From Neptuniibacter sp. 1_MG-2023 (lineage in GTDB: Bacteria; Pseudomonadota; Gammaproteobacteria; Pseudomonadales; Balneatricaceae): a stretch of 64,000 nt of DNA. The notes under the pieces are model-generated. The model had not been told where the DNA came from. It saw only the letters and a program-made list of their open reading frames with translations, and made no database searches. Position 1 is the stretch's first letter. Each line of letters begins with the position of its first letter. Of the stretch, positions 60,556 to 64,000 are shown piece after piece. Where the stretch lies: positions 1 to 64,000 of the forward strand of contig NZ_JAUOQR010000013.1 in NCBI RefSeq assembly GCF_030547185.1, given 5' to 3'. The position numbers were made by a program, and so were the translations under genes.

Positions 60556-61023
60556 TTACTCTGTAGCGGCCTTGGCAAACTTTGCCAACGCACCAGAAAC
60601 TTTAGCCACCGCAGCATCACAGTCTTTAATATTATGGCGTGAAGCAAGGTAATGAGGATCATTATAGCTCAACCATACGGCTCCATTTGCATCCTGCCAA
60701 ACTAGTGCTTTTTGCGGCAGATCTATCGCCATAGTTTGGGAACATTGCATCAAGGGAGTACCTACCTTGGGGTTACCAAACAACACCACCTCCGTTTCAC
60801 GTAACTCTTTACCAGCCTTTTTAGCGCCTTCCGTATGATTTATACGCGTAAAAACAGTCATCCCTTTACTTGTTAGTACTGATTCTAATTTATCCGCAGT
60901 TTCTTTTACGCCATGCGTACTTGGTACACTTACAAGACCGTTTTCAGCTGAGGAGCCATCCGCCGCAAACGAAAAATTACTAATACCTAGTGTAAGTGCA
61001 GCCCATATTAATGCTTTTTTCAT
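60556..61023 (-). CDS. Secreted DUF302 protein
   Basis: The 155-residue protein has a signal peptide (about 1-20, cleavage near SFAADG) and a DUF302 domain. The domain shows GVKETADKLESVLTSKGMTVFTRINH, LFGNPKVGTPLMQCSQTMAIDLP and LVWQDANGAVWLSYNDP. DUF302 proteins are small periplasmic or cytosolic proteins of uncertain role. It is divergent from the large GGDEF-EAL gene across 273 bases. Confidence 0.9.
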   Translation of the reverse strand: MKKALIWAALTLGISNFSFAADGSSAENGLVSVPSTHGVKETADKLESVLTSKGMTVFTRINHTEGAKKAGKELRETEVVLFGNPKVGTPLMQCSQTMAIDLPQKALVWQDANGAVWLSYNDPHYLASRHNIKDCDAAVAKVSGALAKFAKAATE

Positions 61024-61296
61024 ATTAAAATTCCCTGTTAATCAAACGATGTTACGATCTGACTTATGACCAGATTAAGATCAATAAGTTTCAAATAGAA
61101 AAGACTATTTATAACCTAATTCCTTATAAACTCATATCTGCCTTCCAAAATAATAGCGCTGCGGTATGCTATAGACATTGTGGTTATTTAGCGTCTTAGC
61201 ATTAAGCAAGTAACCATCTGTTTTTATTAACTATTTGTTGTATCATAAAATATTTAGAATATAACGAGTGCACTAACCAAATCGGCTTCACTTATT

Positions 61297-64000
61297 ATGA
61301 ATTTAAACTACACAGCCGACAAACAATCAAAATTCTATTGTTCCGCAATTAGACTCTTAGTATTACTGTGCCTTAGCCTGCCTGCTTTTAGTGCCAGTCA
61401 GATTGAATTCACGCCAGAAGAAAAGCTTTTTATTAACACCCACCCAAATATTCTGGTAGGTGCCGAGACGGATTGGGCACCTCTAGATTATATGCACAAT
61501 GGTCAATACACCGGACTAGCCAACGATTATCTAGAACTTATATCAGAACGCACAGGGCTCAATTTTGAGATTATCAGCGGATTCACTTGGAATGAGCTGC
61601 TGACGATGCAGCTGAATCAGCGATTGGATCTTTTGCCCGCTATTTATTGGTCTCCACAGCGAGATCAATTAATGCATTACACCTCCTCTTATATCAAATT
61701 ACGTCATTACGCATTTACTAAGTCTGATCGTGAAGATATTAAAAGCATGCAGGATCTACAAGGTAAAACCATCGCGATTCCAACAGGTTTTTCATACTTA
61801 GATACTTTAAAAAAGACCCATCCGAACATCACCATCCTTGAAGTTAAATCCACACTAGAAGCTATAGATGCGGTTATCACAGGGCAAGCCGATACGCTGG
61901 TTGAAAGCACTACGATTATCAACTACTACCTTAACGAAAATCATATCTACGGTTTAAAGCCCGCGTTTGCAGCCGAGTTCGACGTCGACCAAGTCTATAT
62001 GGCCGCCCGATCAGGCTTACCTATACTTGCAACTATTATCAATAAAGTACTGGAGAGCATCACCCCAGAAGAAAAAAAACAGCTTACTGATCGTTGGGTT
62101 AATGTACCAATGACACTAAAACAGGGGCAAACCTCCAATCTGCTCACCATTGAAGAGCTACGCTACCTGCAACAAAAGAAAACGATTAAAACCTGTATTG
62201 ACCCTAACTGGCTACCCTATGAAGGTTTTATTGACGGCAAATTTACTGGTATGTCAGCAGAATATATTGCTTACTTCTCGGAGCAGATCGGCATTCCGAT
62301 TGATGTCGTAAAAACAGATACATGGGAGCAATCGCTCAAAGCTGTACGGCTTAGAGATTGCGATATGCTTGCCCTTGCTAGCAATCGCCCCGAACGCAGG
62401 AAATATCTATCATTCACCATCCCTTACCTAAAGACCTCACTCGCTTTAGCTACACAAAAAGAGGAATGGTTCTACTCCAATTTCAGTGAATTAGAGGGGA
62501 AGAAAATAGGTATAATCAAAGGTTACTCACCAGGAAAAGTCATAAAAAAACGGCACCCTAAAATAAACTTTACCGAATTCAATTCGATAAGTGAGGGATT
62601 AAAAAGCGTCAATCAGGGAAAGATTTTAGGCTTTCTCGACTCAGTGCCAACCTTGAGCTATCACATACAAACAGGCTTTATCGGCGAATTAAAAATTAGC
62701 GGAAAGTTCGACTACGATTGGAATTCAGGAATTGCAGCACGCAATGATGAACCTCATTTAGTTACGATTTTTAATAAAGTTATTCAAGCTACTCCTGATA
62801 GTGTGCATAACCGTATACGAGGTAATTGGCTAGGTGTACGTTACGAAGAAAGCATAGATTATCGCTTAATTTGGCAGCTGTTATTTGGCTTCGCTGTTAT
62901 CTTAACCTTAGTAATTTTAAGGTATCGCCAACTCAGTAAACATAGAAATGCTATAACCGATAAAAACACTGAGCTTGCGCAGATCAATGAACAACTTGAA
63001 ACACAAAAACAAGCCGCTCAACATGTCGCCAGTCACGATATTCTTACGGGTTTACCGAACCGCTCACAGTTACTTTTACGGCTAGAGCATGCAATAGACT
63101 TAGCTGCACGTCAGGGAAGCCAAATTGCAGTGTTTTTTATTGATTTAGATAGGTTCAAATATATAAATGATTCTTTCGGTCACCACTTTGGCGATGCTTT
63201 GCTTTGCCAAGTGGGGAATCAAATGCTTGCGCGATTACGTAGCTCAGATACGTTAGCGCGTATAGGTGGTGATGAATTTGTTGTTATTTTAGAGACCTTT
63301 GACGATGAGGAAGCCACGGCACTCATTGCACAAGAGCTTATAGATATTATCCAGCACCCTTATAATGTTATGGGTCATGTAGTTAACATAAGTGCAAGCT
63401 TAGGTATCTCGGTCTATCCAAATGATAGTAAGGATGTACATACCCTTATTAAATACGCTGATATAGCTATGTACCGTGCAAAAGAGCTTGGCCGCAACCG
63501 TTTCCGTTACTATACACAGTCACTTTCAGAACGTACGGATAAACGTCTGAGAACAGACACTGCTCTACGAGAGGCCTTAGGTCTTGGACAATTCTCCCTG
63601 CACTTCCAGCCGATTATTGATTTAAACTCATGTACGGTAAGCCATGCAGAAGCCCTAATACGCTGGAACCATCCGGAGATGGGTATGGTTCCTCCTGACT
63701 ACTTTATACCGATTGCAGAAGAGAATGGTTTAATACATGAGCTAGGACTATGGGTCTTAAGTGAAGCATGTAGGTGCTATAAAGAATGGAAAGCAAACGG
63801 CCTCGATTTAAATAGAATATCGATTAACGTCTCCAGTATTCAGTTCCAAAAAGGGAATCTAACCGAAACCTTTAAGCGCATTCTGCAAGAGGAAGGAATA
63901 GAAGCCCAGCGCATTGATATTGAAATAACTGAACGTTATCTCATGGATCAAACAGAGCGTAATATCCATTACCTGAATACACTCAAAAAATCAGGACATA
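61297..64000 (+). CDS. Hybrid sensor with two periplasmic binding domains, GGDEF and EAL (partial)
   Basis: The frame is open from the ATG at 61297 to the window end, giving 901 visible residues. A signal peptide (about 1-33) precedes two tandem SBP_bac_3 (Venus-flytrap) domains, starting near ILVGAETDWAPLDYM and TIKTCIDPNWLPYEGF. Then come a transmembrane helix (about 528-545), a short coiled coil, GGDEF (657-661) with an RSSD inhibitory site (648-651), and an EAL domain (EAL 785-787) cut by the edge. Both catalytic motifs look intact, so it could make and break cyclic-di-GMP in response to amino-acid-like ligands. Confidence 0.95.
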   Translation, partial: MNLNYTADKQSKFYCSAIRLLVLLCLSLPAFSASQIEFTPEEKLFINTHPNILVGAETDWAPLDYMHNGQYTGLANDYLELISERTGLNFEIISGFTWNELLTMQLNQRLDLLPAIYWSPQRDQLMHYTSSYIKLRHYAFTKSDREDIKSMQDLQGKTIAIPTGFSYLDTLKKTHPNITILEVKSTLEAIDAVITGQADTLVESTTIINYYLNENHIYGLKPAFAAEFDVDQVYMAARSGLPILATIINKVLESITPEEKKQLTDRWVNVPMTLKQGQTSNLLTIEELRYLQQKKTIKTCIDPNWLPYEGFIDGKFTGMSAEYIAYFSEQIGIPIDVVKTDTWEQSLKAVRLRDCDMLALASNRPERRKYLSFTIPYLKTSLALATQKEEWFYSNFSELEGKKIGIIKGYSPGKVIKKRHPKINFTEFNSISEGLKSVNQGKILGFLDSVPTLSYHIQTGFIGELKISGKFDYDWNSGIAARNDEPHLVTIFNKVIQATPDSVHNRIRGNWLGVRYEESIDYRLIWQLLFGFAVILTLVILRYRQLSKHRNAITDKNTELAQINEQLETQKQAAQHVASHDILTGLPNRSQLLLRLEHAIDLAARQGSQIAVFFIDLDRFKYINDSFGHHFGDALLCQVGNQMLARLRSSDTLARIGGDEFVVILETFDDEEATALIAQELIDIIQHPYNVMGHVVNISASLGISVYPNDSKDVHTLIKYADIAMYRAKELGRNRFRYYTQSLSERTDKRLRTDTALREALGLGQFSLHFQPIIDLNSCTVSHAEALIRWNHPEMGMVPPDYFIPIAEENGLIHELGLWVLSEACRCYKEWKANGLDLNRISINVSSIQFQKGNLTETFKRILQEEGIEAQRIDIEITERYLMDQTERNIHYLNTLKKSGH

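Overview
The window looks like a stretch of a moderately AT-rich marine gammaproteobacterial chromosome. The gene order combines E. coli-like and Pseudomonas-like neighbourhoods, and NhaD, a phasin and cyclic-di-GMP proteins are present. An Oceanospirillales/Oceanospirillaceae-type host is the best guess, inferred from gene content and order rather than from any marker gene. I found no rRNA, tRNA, CRISPR array, insertion sequence or prophage. Almost all of the first 56 kb is conserved housekeeping sequence.

Region 1 (about 0.2-15.7 kb, all minus strand) reads in transcription order trmJ, iscR, iscS, iscU, iscA, hscB, hscA, fdx, iscX, ndk, rlmN, pilW, rodZ, hisS, yfgM, bamB, der, murI. The complete Isc iron-sulfur system sits behind a promoter with a clear type 1 IscR box (14807-14831). 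It is followed by tRNA/rRNA modification, cell shape, outer-membrane assembly and ribosome GTPase genes. ispG, usually between rodZ and hisS, is missing from that position.

Region 2 (15.8-31.5 kb) starts with suhB on the plus strand, whose inositol monophosphatase active site is eroded. It faces the classic amiB superoperon on the minus strand: nnr, tsaE, amiB, mutL, miaA, hfq, hflX, hflK, hflC, a DUF2065 gene, hisZ, purA. MutL carries the endonuclease-type motif. queG and orn follow.

Region 3 (31.6-45.1 kb) holds rsgA, an HDOD-GAF protein, a rhodanese gene, psd, ygfZ and a membrane diguanylate cyclase on the plus strand. Then come ung, a small membrane protein, lysS and prfB (without the programmed frameshift) on the minus strand, then nhaD, a flavodoxin and a phasin.

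Region 4 (45.2-56.4 kb) holds gloA, a Sel1-repeat protein, a YeeE/YedE transporter, an RDD membrane protein, the lipopolysaccharide exporter pair lptF/lptG, and the conserved pepA-holC-valS block.

Region 5 (56.4-64 kb) is the accessory-looking end. It has long AT-rich intergenic stretches, an EF-hand-like protein with degenerate calcium loops, a nitroreductase with a 13-bp-arm palindrome upstream, two degenerate REP-like repeats and an orphan HEPN-like protein with paired palindromes at its start. It also has a DUF6635-like membrane protein, a secreted DUF302 protein and a large hybrid sensor (two periplasmic binding domains, GGDEF, EAL) cut by the right edge.

Several conserved genes (rodZ, hisS, hflX, miaA) have TTG as the only start consistent with family length. 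No complete new system stands out. The best leads are the probable pseudo-enzyme SuhB and the HEPN-like orphan with its putative operator.
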